Below are positions 1-8,177 of a stretch of 64,000 bases of DNA, one piece after another. The translations under genes were made by a program, and so were the position numbers. Position 1 is the first letter of the stretch, and every line of letters starts with the position of its first letter. Under the pieces are notes generated by a model. It did not search any database, was not told the origin of the DNA, and saw only the letters and a list, made by a program, of their open reading frames with translations. Origin of the DNA: Prevotella heparinolytica. GTDB taxonomy: Bacteria; Bacteroidota; Bacteroidia; Bacteroidales; Bacteroidaceae. The stretch lies in assembly GCF_004342845.1 (NCBI RefSeq), contig NZ_SLXB01000006.1:62001-126000 (forward strand), given 5' to 3'.

Positions 1-69
1 ACTCGCATCTATCAGGGCGAATTGCTGTCTGTTATAAAGGCGTCCAAGAAAATAAGAAATACTGTGTGA
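1..69 (+). CDS. xseA: Exodeoxyribonuclease VII large subunit, C-terminal end (partial)
   Basis: An open frame runs in from the window edge for 22 codons and stops with TGA at 67-69, about 20 bases before xseB. The tail (reads TRIYQGELLSVIKA) resembles the end of XseA, and xseA directly upstream of xseB is the usual Bacteroides order. XseA is the catalytic subunit of the exonuclease that degrades single-stranded DNA. The fragment is too short for motif proof, so the call rests mainly on context. Confidence 0.6.
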   Translation, partial: TRIYQGELLSVIKASKKIRNTV

Positions 70-89
70 ATATAAAAAACAATAATACG

Positions 90-302
90 ATGGCTACAAA
101 GAAAAAAGAGACCTATGCCCAAGCCTTGGCACGCTTGGAGGACATTGTCAGCCGTATAGACAATAACGAGCTGGAAATTGACGAACTGGCCGAAAAGATA
201 AAAGAGGCCAATGAGATCATCGCATTTTGCAGTGATAAACTGACGAAAGCCGACCGGGAAATTGAAAAATTACTGTCGGAGAAGCGGGATTCTGAAGAAT
301 AA
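90..302 (+). CDS. xseB: Exodeoxyribonuclease VII small subunit
   Basis: A 70-residue, highly charged helical protein with the XseB pattern: TYAQALARLEDIVSRI, then a short acidic loop (NNELEIDELAEKIKEA) and a second helix ending in EKLLSEK. XseB is the small subunit that assembles with XseA into exonuclease VII in the cytoplasm. I take the ATG at 90 because homologues begin MA-K-K-KETYA. An in-frame GTG at 66 would add eight residues and overlap the xseA stop. It sits directly after xseA, presumably in one operon. Confidence 0.92.
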   Translation: MATKKKETYAQALARLEDIVSRIDNNELEIDELAEKIKEANEIIAFCSDKLTKADREIEKLLSEKRDSEE

Positions 303-354
303 AAACTACATTTGTTGCAAAATATACGTATTGACGTAACTAATACTTTGAGAT

Positions 355-1374
355 ATGAAAGAACTGGATTGGGCTAATCTGCCGTTCGGATATATGAAGA
401 CAGATTACAATGTGAGAATTTATTATCGTAACGAACAGTGGGGCGAACTGGAAACTTGCAGTGAAGAAACCATTCCCATGCACATGGCAGCTACTTGCCT
501 GCATTACGGTCAGGAAGCTTTCGAAGGCTTGAAGGCTTTCAGGGGTAAAGACGGCAAAGTGCGTATCTTCCGTCTGGAAGAGAATGCGGCCCGGTTGCAG
601 TCTACTTGTCGGGGGATTCTTATGCCGGAGCTTCCTACGGAGCGTTTCAAGGAAGCTGTCTTGAAGGTGGTAAGACTGAACGAGCGTTTTATTCCGCCTT
701 ATGAATCGGGTGCTTCTTTATATATCCGTCCGTTGCTGATTGGCACCGGTGCACAGGTGGGCGTGCGCCCTGCCAATGAATATCTGTTTGTGATATTCGT
801 AACGCCGGTAGGCCCTTACTTTAAAGGTGGATTCTCAACCAATCCGTATGTCATTATCCGTGAGTTCGACCGTGCCGCACCTCTTGGAACCGGTACATAT
901 AAAGTGGGAGGCAACTATGCGGCCAGTCTGCGTGCCAACAAAAAAGCGCACGATTTGGGCTATGCCTGCGAGTTCTATCTGGATGCCAAAGAAAAGAAGT
1001 ACATCGACGAGTGCGGCGCAGCCAATTTCTTCGGCATCAAAAACAATACATACATCACTCCGAAATCAACGTCCATCCTTCCGTCCATCACGAACAAGAG
1101 CTTGATGCAATTGGCCGAAGATTTGGGCATGAAGGTAGAACGCCGCCCCATTCCGGAAGAAGAGCTGCTGACGTTTGAGGAGGCGGGTGCTTGCGGCACG
1201 GCTGCCGTCATCAGTCCTATCGAACGTATTGACGATGTGGAAAACGGCAAGTCGTACGTCATTTCCAAAGACGGAAAGCCGGGACCTGTGTGTACGAAAT
1301 TGTATAATAAACTGCGTGCCATTCAGTATGGCGACGAACCCGATACACACGGCTGGGTGACTATTGTGGAATAA
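355..1374 (+). CDS. ilvE: Branched-chain amino acid aminotransferase
   Basis: A 339-residue class IV PLP-dependent aminotransferase. It interconverts leucine, isoleucine and valine with their 2-oxo acids using glutamate/2-oxoglutarate. Visible signatures are the substrate-loop region [13 protein letters not shown] near residue 55, the PLP-lysine motif [12 protein letters not shown] near residue 185, and the late [15 protein letters not shown] block that contacts the cofactor phosphate. Length is normal for the larger bacterial/eukaryotic-type BCAT. The start ATG follows a 52-base gap after xseB. The stop is only 4 bases before the next ATG (trmB), so these genes are probably co-transcribed. 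Confidence 0.95.
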   Translation: MKELDWANLPFGYMKTDYNVRIYYRNEQWGELETCSEETIPMHMAATCLHYGQEAFEGLKAFRGKDGKVRIFRLEENAARLQSTCRGILMPELPTERFKEAVLKVVRLNERFIPPYESGASLYIRPLLIGTGAQVGVRPANEYLFVIFVTPVGPYFKGGFSTNPYVIIREFDRAAPLGTGTYKVGGNYAASLRANKKAHDLGYACEFYLDAKEKKYIDECGAANFFGIKNNTYITPKSTSILPSITNKSLMQLAEDLGMKVERRPIPEEELLTFEEAGACGTAAVISPIERIDDVENGKSYVISKDGKPGPVCTKLYNKLRAIQYGDEPDTHGWVTIVE

Positions 1375-1378
1375 GAGC

Positions 1379-2137
1379 ATGGGGAAAGGTAAATTGGCGA
1401 AGTTTGCCGATATGGCAAATTATCCGCATGTGTTTGAATATCCGTATTCGGCAGTTTCCGATATCCCGTTTGATTTAAAAGGTAAGTGGGGCGAGTCATT
1501 CTTCGGGAATGACCGTCCCATTGTTTTGGAATTGGGATGCGGACGTGGCGAGTACACCGTGGGGTTGGGAAAGCTGTTTCCGGAGAAGAATTTCATCGGG
1601 GTCGACATAAAAGGTGCGCGCATGTGGTCGGGAGCTACGGAAGCATTGCAGGCAGGCATGAAGAATGTTGCTTTCCTGCGAACGAACATTGAGATTATCG
1701 ACCGTTTCTTTGCACCGGGCGAAGTCAGTGAAATCTGGCTTACTTTTTCCGATCCGCAGATGAAGAAAGCCACCAAGAGGCTGACCTCTACGTTTTTTAT
1801 GGAGCGTTACCGCAAGTTCCTGAAAGACGACGGGCTGGTGCATCTCAAGACGGACAGTAACTTTATGTTTACCTATACCAAGTACATGATAGAACGCAAC
1901 GGCCTGCCCGTCGATGTGATGACCGATGACTTGTATCATGCGGGTATGGCCGACGAGATACTAAGTATCAGAACCTATTATGAACAACAATGGCTCGATC
2001 GTGGTTTAACTATCAAGTATATCAAGTTCCGTTTGCCGCAAACAGGCGAGTTGAAGGAACCCGAAGTGGAGATTGAATTGGATGAATACCGCAGTTACAA
2101 CCGCAGTAAGCGTAGCGGACTGCAAACCTCTAAATAA
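1379..2137 (+). CDS. trmB: tRNA (guanine-N7-)-methyltransferase
   Basis: A 252-residue SAM-dependent methyltransferase that makes m7G46 in the tRNA variable loop. It has the SAM-binding motif [16 protein letters not shown], the acidic [13 protein letters not shown] strand end, and the TrmB-specific block [21 protein letters not shown] chose ATG 1379. A TTG at 1364 lies in the same frame but would overlap the end of ilvE. The C-terminal tail is rich in basic residues. Next comes the Mrp gene after 10 bases. Confidence 0.94.
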   Translation: MGKGKLAKFADMANYPHVFEYPYSAVSDIPFDLKGKWGESFFGNDRPIVLELGCGRGEYTVGLGKLFPEKNFIGVDIKGARMWSGATEALQAGMKNVAFLRTNIEIIDRFFAPGEVSEIWLTFSDPQMKKATKRLTSTFFMERYRKFLKDDGLVHLKTDSNFMFTYTKYMIERNGLPVDVMTDDLYHAGMADEILSIRTYYEQQWLDRGLTIKYIKFRLPQTGELKEPEVEIELDEYRSYNRSKRSGLQTSK

Positions 2138-2147
2138 AAACTTATTA

Positions 2148-3251
2148 ATGATGAAACTATATCCTAAACTTATATTGGACGCATTGGCAACGGTGCGTTA
2201 TCCCGGCACCGGAAAGAATCTGGTCGAGGCGGACATGGTGGCCGATAATTTGCGTATCGACGGAATGACGGTCAGCTTCTCATTGACGTTCGAGAAGCCC
2301 ACAGACCCGTTCATGAAGTCGATGGTAAAGGCTGCCGAGACGGCCATACATACGTATGTATCTCCCGAAGTGGAAGTTACCATTACAACGGAAAGTCGTC
2401 AGGCGGCACGTCCGGAGGTGGGCAAGTTGCTTCCAGAGGTGAAGAACGTGATAGCCGTGTCCTCCGGTAAAGGAGGTGTCGGGAAATCCACGGTGGCAGC
2501 CAATCTTGCCGTTGCTTTGGCGAAGATGGGTTATAAAGTGGGCTTGCTGGATGCCGATATTTTCGGTCCTTCCATTCCTAAGATGTTTCAGGTGGAAGAT
2601 GCCAAGCCTTATTCCGAAAACATCGGCGGGCGCGATTTGATTGTTCCGGTTGAAAAGTATGGTTTGAAATTGCTTTCCATCGGTTTCTTTGTAAGGCCCG
2701 ACCAAGCTACCTTGTGGCGTGGCGGCATGGCGAGCAATGCCTTGAAGCAGTTGGTGGGCGATGCCGCTTGGGGTGAATTGGATTATTTCATCCTCGACAC
2801 TCCTCCGGGCACCAGCGATATTCATCTGACCCTGCTCCAGACGCTTGCCATTACAGGAACTGTCATCGTGAGCACACCGCAGCAGGTGGCTCTTGCCGAT
2901 GCCCGTAAGGGAGTGGATATGTACACCAACGACAAGGTGAATGTTCCTATTTTGGGTTTGGTGGAAAATATGGCATGGTTTACGCCTGCCGAGTTGCCGG
3001 AGAATAAGTATTATATCTTCGGCAAAGAGGGCTGCAAGCAACTGGCGGAAGAGCTTGATGTACCCTTGCTGGGTCAGATTCCTATTGTACAGAGCATTTG
3101 CGAAAACGGCGATAAAGGTACTCCGGTGGCTTTGGATGAAAATTCAGTAACCGGGCGTGCTTTCCTGCAACTGGCCGCGGCTGTTGTCCGTCAGGTGGAC
3201 AAACGGAACGTGGAGATGGCACCGACGCAGATTGTAGAGGTGCATAAATGA
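2148..3251 (+). CDS. mrp: Mrp/ApbC/NBP35-family iron-sulfur carrier ATPase
   Basis: A 367-residue P-loop ATPase thought to carry and insert Fe-S clusters in the cytoplasm. Residues 1-95 form a MIP18/DUF59-like domain. The deviant Walker A, SSGKGGVGKSTVAANLAVA, follows at about residue 108. Switch regions include GLLDADIFGPSIPKMF and the FILDTPPGTSDIHLTLLQ block. Odd point: the usual CxxC near the C-terminus is not visible; that region reads VENMAWFTPAELPENKYYIF, so a cluster-bridging cysteine pair is absent there. Two adjacent ATGs (2148 and 2151) are equally possible starts. The gene ends at a strong hairpin shared with the converging gene. Confidence 0.93.
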   Translation: MMKLYPKLILDALATVRYPGTGKNLVEADMVADNLRIDGMTVSFSLTFEKPTDPFMKSMVKAAETAIHTYVSPEVEVTITTESRQAARPEVGKLLPEVKNVIAVSSGKGGVGKSTVAANLAVALAKMGYKVGLLDADIFGPSIPKMFQVEDAKPYSENIGGRDLIVPVEKYGLKLLSIGFFVRPDQATLWRGGMASNALKQLVGDAAWGELDYFILDTPPGTSDIHLTLLQTLAITGTVIVSTPQQVALADARKGVDMYTNDKVNVPILGLVENMAWFTPAELPENKYYIFGKEGCKQLAEELDVPLLGQIPIVQSICENGDKGTPVALDENSVTGRAFLQLAAAVVRQVDKRNVEMAPTQIVEVHK

Positions 3252-3269
3252 CGTAGGATTGGATACCGG

Positions 3270-3324
3270 GACACGGAGGTGCAGAGATAGCGAAAACAGG
3301 CGATAATCTCTGTGCCTCCGTGTC
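3270..3324. terminator. Bidirectional terminator hairpin
   Basis: Arms 3270-3288 and 3306-3324 pair over about 19 bases (GACACGGAGG against CCTCCGTGTC at the base) with one G-T wobble, followed by a T-rich stretch on the plus strand. It lies between the convergent mrp and M56-peptidase genes and can serve both. Confidence 0.8.
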
Positions 3325-3338
3325 TTTGTGTTCAAATC

Positions 3339-5099
3339 TTATTTATCAGGAGTATCCTTCTCCGGTTTTTGCAGGCGGAATGTGACGGGCAGTGCGTATC
3401 GCACATTCACAACTTCCCCTCTTTGCTTGCCGGGTTTCCACTTGGGCATGCCGGAGATTACCCGGATTGCTTCGGCATCTAACAGCGGGTCTACTCCCTG
3501 CACCACCTCCGGATTGGTGATATTCCCTTCTGTGTCTACGATAAATCTTATGGTGACTTTTCCTTGAGTTCCGGCTTTCTGTGCCAATACGGGATATTTG
3601 ATGTTCTCGCTTAAGAACCGCATCAGTGCAGGCAGGCCGCCGGGAAATTCCGGCATCTGTTCTACCACTTCGAAAACAGTTCCTTCTGCTTTCGCCGTTC
3701 CTTTTACGGGAGCATATCCCGTTACTGCAACTTCTTCCACAGATCCGTTGACCGGTGCGTATTCTTTCGTATTCTTGCCGTAACCTAATGAGAATGTAAC
3801 CGGGACGGTGTACTTCACCCGTACGACTTTTGTCCCCTGCCTGCCGGGCTTCCACTTAGGCATGCCGCCGATTACACGCAGTGCCTCCGCATCCAAAGAG
3901 GGGGCGACACCGCGGATAATTCTGGTATGGGCGATACTGCCGTCCTTTTCTACGATAAATCCCACGACAACCCTGCCTTGAATATTGGCTTCCTGTGCTT
4001 TTACCGGATATTTGAGATTCTTGCTCAGATAGCTCATCAGTCCGGACATACCGCCGCCGGGATATTCCGGCATGTGGTCTACGACTTCAAAAACCCGGTT
4101 GTCGGGGTCTTCCTGTTCAACTTTCAGCACGGAGGAGTTTTCCTGCATCCGAATATCCGTTGCGGGTTGCTCCGTTCGTATGTCTACGGCCTCCATGATT
4201 TCTGCGGTAATCCGTCCGGTGGTGCGTGCCACGGTTTCGATATTGCTCACAATCATAAGTAAGGCTGTCAAGGGAAGGAACATCAGGTATTTGGTCCTTC
4301 CGATTTCTTTCGTTCTTTTCTTGTTCATCATCTTGATACGTTTCTTTAGGGGTAAAACATTGAAATTATTATAGATGGTTGCTGCAGCCTTTTGATGAGA
4401 CAAACCTAACAAGTGATACTGATAAGCCTTGGAGTCATAGCCGTTCTCCAGTACCCGGGCATCGGCCATGTATTCCAGATTGGTGCGCACTTCACGTTTC
4501 ATAAGCCAGACAAAGGGGTTGAACCAGCAAAGTGCGCATGCCAGTTCGCCGATGACGACGTCGATGGAGTGCCATTGCCGTGCGTGCGTCTGTTCGTGGG
4601 TCAGTATCTCGTTGAGTTCTTCTTCGGTATGCGAAGAGGGGTGGATGAAAATCCAGTGGAAGAAAGAGAATGGGCTTCCTGCCTTGCGTAGCACGAAGAC
4701 GTTCGCGTTGCCTATTCTTGCTCTGTGGCATTGGCAGGCCAAGCGGCTGATGCCTATTATCTGTATGACGATGCGCATCGCCAGCAGCGTCGCTATTCCT
4801 CCGTATAGGATGCCGACGTAATCGGTGGCATGGATGCTTCGGCCTGTTGCAACGGGTTGGGCGCCTATTGTAAATTCCGGCAGAATGACGTTGGCATAGA
4901 GGTCTGCCATTGCTGCCATCGGCTCTTGCGCGGTTATCCACGCTTGTATGTTCAACAAAGGTACGGCGGCGGAGATGACGAAGAAACAGAGCAGTGTCGC
5001 CCTACGCCAACCGAAGAACGTATCTTTGTAGAAGAACAGCCGATAGAAAGCATAGAAGATTGCTATCGCTACGTTTACTTTCAGAAAATAGGCTAACAT
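3339..5099 (-). CDS. BlaR1/MecR1-like M56 metallopeptidase with two TonB C-terminal domains
   Basis: A 586-residue membrane protein. The first ~290 residues hold four hydrophobic segments (about 3-22, 36-55, 95-118, 270-288) and the zinc-peptidase motif HEQTH at 168-172, as in BlaR1/MecR1, which cleave the partner repressor after sensing a signal. The periplasmic part is not a penicillin-binding sensor. It is two tandem copies of a TonB C-terminal-like domain (about 338-438 and 474-576), each with a YPGG or FPGG motif and an MPKWKPG end. The copies are similar to each other, suggesting duplication. It lies 19 bases downstream of blaI in one operon. What it senses is unknown; a cell-envelope stress role is inference. 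Confidence 0.88.
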   Translation of the reverse strand: MLAYFLKVNVAIAIFYAFYRLFFYKDTFFGWRRATLLCFFVISAAVPLLNIQAWITAQEPMAAMADLYANVILPEFTIGAQPVATGRSIHATDYVGILYGGIATLLAMRIVIQIIGISRLACQCHRARIGNANVFVLRKAGSPFSFFHWIFIHPSSHTEEELNEILTHEQTHARQWHSIDVVIGELACALCWFNPFVWLMKREVRTNLEYMADARVLENGYDSKAYQYHLLGLSHQKAAATIYNNFNVLPLKKRIKMMNKKRTKEIGRTKYLMFLPLTALLMIVSNIETVARTTGRITAEIMEAVDIRTEQPATDIRMQENSSVLKVEQEDPDNRVFEVVDHMPEYPGGGMSGLMSYLSKNLKYPVKAQEANIQGRVVVGFIVEKDGSIAHTRIIRGVAPSLDAEALRVIGGMPKWKPGRQGTKVVRVKYTVPVTFSLGYGKNTKEYAPVNGSVEEVAVTGYAPVKGTAKAEGTVFEVVEQMPEFPGGLPALMRFLSENIKYPVLAQKAGTQGKVTIRFIVDTEGNITNPEVVQGVDPLLDAEAIRVISGMPKWKPGKQRGEVVNVRYALPVTFRLQKPEKDTPDK

Positions 5100-5118
5100 G
5101 TATATCGTTGTGTTACGG

Positions 5119-5481
5119 TTATTCTTTCCCTTTTTCTATCATAGTGATGATATCTTTCAGGTCGTTGGCCGAAATCTTCTGCTCTTTGGCAAAGAAAGAT
5201 ACCATTTCTTTATAAGAGTTTTCAAAATAGTTGCGCACGAAGCTGCTCATGAACGTACGTTTGTACTCGCTTTCGCGAATCAGGGGCGTGTATCGGTAGG
5301 TGTTTCCTACACGGGTGGGGCGGACGTACTGCTTCCGTTCCAGATTCTTCACGATGGAGGCCACGGTGGTGTAGGGAGGTGCCGGTTGCGGATATTGGGC
5401 AACAATGTCTTTTACGAAGCAACTGTCCAGCTCCCAGATGTACAGCATCACTTCTTCTTCTTGTATCGTTAATTTTTCCAT
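5119..5481 (-). CDS. BlaI/MecI-family transcriptional repressor
   Basis: A 120-residue winged-helix repressor: N-terminal LTIQEEEVMLYIW helix, recognition region PYTTVASIVKNLERKQYV, then basic VGNTYRY wing and a helical dimerisation end. In this family the partner M56 peptidase inactivates the repressor by cleavage. I chose ATG 5481 (MEKLTIQ). An upstream in-frame ATG at 5505 would begin at the promoter element. The gene is first in an operon with the M56-TonB gene and is preceded by a palindrome that could be its own operator. Confidence 0.9.
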   Translation of the reverse strand: MEKLTIQEEEVMLYIWELDSCFVKDIVAQYPQPAPPYTTVASIVKNLERKQYVRPTRVGNTYRYTPLIRESEYKRTFMSSFVRNYFENSYKEMVSFFAKEQKISANDLKDIITMIEKGKE

Positions 5482-5507
5482 GGATAAATGTTTTAATGAA
5501 TTCAATG

Positions 5508-5538
5508 CAAATCTACGAATAGTTCGTAATAAAACAAT
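5508..5538 (-). promoter_or_regulatory. Promoter and candidate BlaI operator
   Basis: On the minus strand, TAGATTTG (5515-5508) matches the Bacteroides -7 element, with ATTG (5538-5535) at the -33 position 19 bases upstream. A perfect dyad TACGAATAGTTCGTA (5514-5528) sits between and touches the -7 box, where a repressor would block RNA polymerase. BlaI binding and autoregulation are inferred from position and symmetry. Confidence 0.6.
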
Positions 5539-5668
5539 AGACAGATGGTTAATTATTCAAAATATCAAAAAAAACAGTATTGTTGGCATCTGTCTGTCTT
5601 CGTGTTCAATTTCGAGTCTTCACAGAACTATCTCCGAAGTCTGCGAAAACAAGTCGCTCTGTCTACGG

Positions 5669-5729
5669 AAATAAGTGGGACGGTTGTGCAACCTTCTCCA
5701 TCTGTCGGTTGCAACCGTCCCACTTATTT
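5669..5729 (-). terminator. Long-stem terminator of the thioredoxin-like gene
   Basis: Arms 5669-5693 and 5707-5729 pair over 23 bases, with only a two-base bulge in the left arm (GTGGGACGGTTG against CAACCGTCCCAC). Reading on the minus strand it follows the gene ending at 5807. The rest of the 325-base gap (5482-5806) holds the blaI promoter and nothing else I can identify. Confidence 0.7.
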
Positions 5730-5806
5730 TTGTACATAACGATAGCTATTTACGCTGAGTTGGAAGTCAGTTTTCCATAGTGCAGCGGTTGGCGGAGTTC
5801 ATCGTC

Positions 5807-7729
5807 TTACCCCTTTTTCCCTTCCTCTTGCTTTACTGCTTTCAGCAACTCTTCCTTCATTTTTTCCACTCCGGGGAAGCCTGTGGATCTGAACTTGACG
5901 CTTCCTTCACGGTCTATGATGAGGTAAGTCGGCACTCCTTTCACTTCATGTTGTTCCCGCAGGAATTTCCATTGGTCTTCGGTTACGCGGAAGTGTTCGC
6001 CGTGTATGTCCGGAATCATGTTTTTCCAAGTATTCAGCGGAGAGGTTTCGCCGGTGACATACAGATATACGATGTCTTCGGCTTTCAGTTCCTCTTTCAT
6101 GGGGGCTATGGCTTTGTTGGCCATACGGCACGGTCCGCACCAAGTGGCCCAGAAGTCCACCAGCAGCACTTTTCCTTTATATCTGCCGATGATGGAGGCA
6201 AACAAGTCTTCATTGCCGACGTTCTCATCCACTTGGTTGATGACATAGCCCGTCTTTTCTTTGTTGGCTTCTATTTGGGCAAGCAGTTCGTCATTGGCGG
6301 CAGTCAGCATTTCGCGGTAGGCGTCGGGCATCGTGGCAAGGGTGTCTTTTTGCGCATCGGTGAGCGGAGTGAAATCTTTGATATTCCAATAGAAAGAGAC
6401 GTTGCGGGCTATGTCGAAGAAGATGCCCTTGTCTGTCCCCCACGCTTTGGCCAGTTCGTTACGTTTATGGATGTATCTGATTGCCGCATTATGGTATTGG
6501 CTTGAAAGAACGGATTGGGATACATTCAGCAGCGCGAGGTCGGAATAAGGTATATACTCGGCGGGAATTTTTTGTTGCAGTTGCTGATAAAAGTCTTGGG
6601 CGTCTTTCTCTTTGATGCGGTTGGCGTGCAGGGCGGATGATGTCAGCAGGTTGGGCACGGAAACAAGCATGCTGTATGTCTCCAATCGATTGTTGATGGA
6701 GAGCAGTTGGCGGGTGGAGGCGCTGCAAGGCAACTTGTCGATGTCAGACTGTGCTTCGTCGGACACTTTGAGGATATATTCCTTTGCAGCATCAATGTCT
6801 TTGTCTGCGAAGACGGCACTGCTTTGATATAATCTCGTCATCATGCTTTCACCGGACTGATAACGGTTCAGTTCCTGTGCCACGAGTTGCAACGGGCCGT
6901 TGATGTATGCCGGCTCTCCGTAAGGCTTCTCTTGGTTGTGAAATTTGGAGCTGCGGCGGGTCAACTCGCGCAGGTTGAGGTACACCTCCGTCGTCTTGCC
7001 CGGTTCCATGAAGAAGTAGATTTCGCTTCCCTGGTCTGTATAGATGCTGCAAGGAGTTGTTCCGAGCAGCGTCACTTCTTTACTGAAACTTCCGTCGGGG
7101 TTGATATCCAGCGTTATTGCCGATATATCTCCTTTCCAATTTTCCCACACTACTACTTTGAAAGAGCTCTTCATGCCGGGACGGAAGTCGAGCCATTTTC
7201 CTGTCAACGTGGCTTTTCCGTACTGAAGGGTCGGTTGGGGCAACTCGGCTTTTGCGTCGGCCTTGTGCACCGTTGCGTCTGGAGGAAGAACCTGTTTCGG
7301 CAGTTTGTTGCCTTTCAGCTGAATGCCCCAGATGCTGAAGCCGTTTTCCACTTTCTCGCCTTCGGTGAAGTCGACGGAGGTGGCGTTGTCGGGCAGAGGA
7401 GGAAATACGAGTTGGAATTCCGCTTCGCCCGATTCGGGCATCCAGAAATTCTTGCCGGGTGTGATGCCGATGCCCGAGCGCAGCGGATACCTCTCTCCGT
7501 TATTGTCTTGCAAATAACTCTCCGGGGCAATCTGTATCCAGTTTTTAGGACGATACTTGGCATAGATGTGTAGCACGGTGGCCGTGTCGCTGACAATGAC
7601 TTTGCTTACTTCGATGGAAGTGGTGTTTCTGACAAGGAACGGCGGCCGTTCGATTACCCGGTTTCGGGCGTGCAGGCTGCAACTGATACCTATCAGCAGA
7701 CCTGCCAAGATTAAATGTAGATGTTTCAT
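5807..7729 (-). CDS. Secreted TlpA-like thioredoxin-domain protein
   Basis: A 640-residue exported protein with a clear signal peptide (MKHLHLILAGLLIGISCSLHA). The C-terminal ~150 residues form a thioredoxin/TlpA-type fold: VLLVDFWATWCGPCRMANKA with the redox pair CGPC near residue 531, and a later cis-proline VKGVPTYLI. The middle (about 250-480) is helical with no motif I recognise, and the N-terminal ~200 residues look beta-rich. Bacteroides carry many such proteins in the periplasm, presumed to reduce or isomerise disulfides. ATG 7729 is chosen because the signal peptide begins there and a matching promoter lies just upstream. A longer in-frame start at 7900 would lie upstream of that promoter. 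Confidence 0.85.
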   Translation of the reverse strand: MKHLHLILAGLLIGISCSLHARNRVIERPPFLVRNTTSIEVSKVIVSDTATVLHIYAKYRPKNWIQIAPESYLQDNNGERYPLRSGIGITPGKNFWMPESGEAEFQLVFPPLPDNATSVDFTEGEKVENGFSIWGIQLKGNKLPKQVLPPDATVHKADAKAELPQPTLQYGKATLTGKWLDFRPGMKSSFKVVVWENWKGDISAITLDINPDGSFSKEVTLLGTTPCSIYTDQGSEIYFFMEPGKTTEVYLNLRELTRRSSKFHNQEKPYGEPAYINGPLQLVAQELNRYQSGESMMTRLYQSSAVFADKDIDAAKEYILKVSDEAQSDIDKLPCSASTRQLLSINNRLETYSMLVSVPNLLTSSALHANRIKEKDAQDFYQQLQQKIPAEYIPYSDLALLNVSQSVLSSQYHNAAIRYIHKRNELAKAWGTDKGIFFDIARNVSFYWNIKDFTPLTDAQKDTLATMPDAYREMLTAANDELLAQIEANKEKTGYVINQVDENVGNEDLFASIIGRYKGKVLLVDFWATWCGPCRMANKAIAPMKEELKAEDIVYLYVTGETSPLNTWKNMIPDIHGEHFRVTEDQWKFLREQHEVKGVPTYLIIDREGSVKFRSTGFPGVEKMKEELLKAVKQEEGKKG

Positions 7730-7752
7730 AATGATTATAATGATATTTTCTC

Positions 7753-7783
7753 CAAAGGTACGGATGTATCGTAAGAGTGCAAA
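7753..7783 (-). promoter_or_regulatory. Promoter of the thioredoxin-like gene
   Basis: Minus strand TTTG (7783-7780), 19 bases, TACCTTTG (7760-7753): an exact match to the Bacteroides -33/-7 consensus, 24 bases before the ATG at 7729. It supports that start codon. Confidence 0.75.
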
Positions 7784-7820
7784 CGTGAGGGGGTTAATTG
7801 ATGTGAAAGGCCTGCTTGCT

Positions 7821-7850
7821 TTTATTTCTCGAAGGAACTGCGTATCTTTG
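7821..7850 (+). promoter_or_regulatory. Promoter upstream of the SGNH hydrolase
   Basis: TATCTTTG at 7843-7850 fits the -7 consensus, with TTTA at 7821-7824 as a 3/4 match to -33 (18-base spacing). Transcription from here would make a leader of about 320 bases that contains the whole 23-bp repeat array. Confidence 0.5.
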
Positions 7851-7947
7851 TCTTCGTGATACTTACCGGTCTGAGAGTCGAGGCTGAACATGGAGTTCAT
7901 CCCGGCTTTTGCCGGCTCTTCGGAAGGGGTGTAAGTACGGCTTCGGT

Positions 7948-8108
7948 CGAACTTGCAGTACGACTTTGGTCGAAGTTACAGTACGACCTCAGTCGAAGTT
8001 ACAGTACGACTTCAGCCGAAGTTACAGTACGACAACAGTCGAACTTACAGTACGGCCTCAGTCGAACTTACAGTAAGACCTCAGTCGAACTTACAGTACG
8101 GCAACGGT
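7948..8108. repeat. Tandem array of seven 23-bp units
   Basis: Seven consecutive 23-base copies start at 7948, 7971, 7994, 8017, 8040, 8063 and 8086, each beginning CGAACTT or CGAAGTT and mostly containing ACAGTACG; degenerate part-copies flank both ends (7931-7947, 8109-8117). Because 23 is not a multiple of three, the array reads open in several frames by composition and is not a coding repeat. It fills most of the 448-base gap before the SGNH hydrolase gene. A run of seven G lies just after it at 8132-8138. Confidence 0.95.
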
Positions 8109-8177
8109 CGAAGTATAAGATGCTTTCCCGAGGGGGGGATTGCTGAATTTCAGGACGAATTCTTAATATATAATAGT

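Noticed and set aside
3339..5481. Beta-lactam resistance locus
   Set aside because: The peptidase lacks a penicillin-binding sensor domain and no beta-lactamase gene is nearby; the BlaI/M56 pair is used for other signals in this phylum.
7856..8146. Open frames across the 23-bp repeats, including an N-terminal extension of the SGNH hydrolase
   Set aside because: The unit is not a multiple of three, so more than one frame stays open by composition; a signal peptide begins at 8178.
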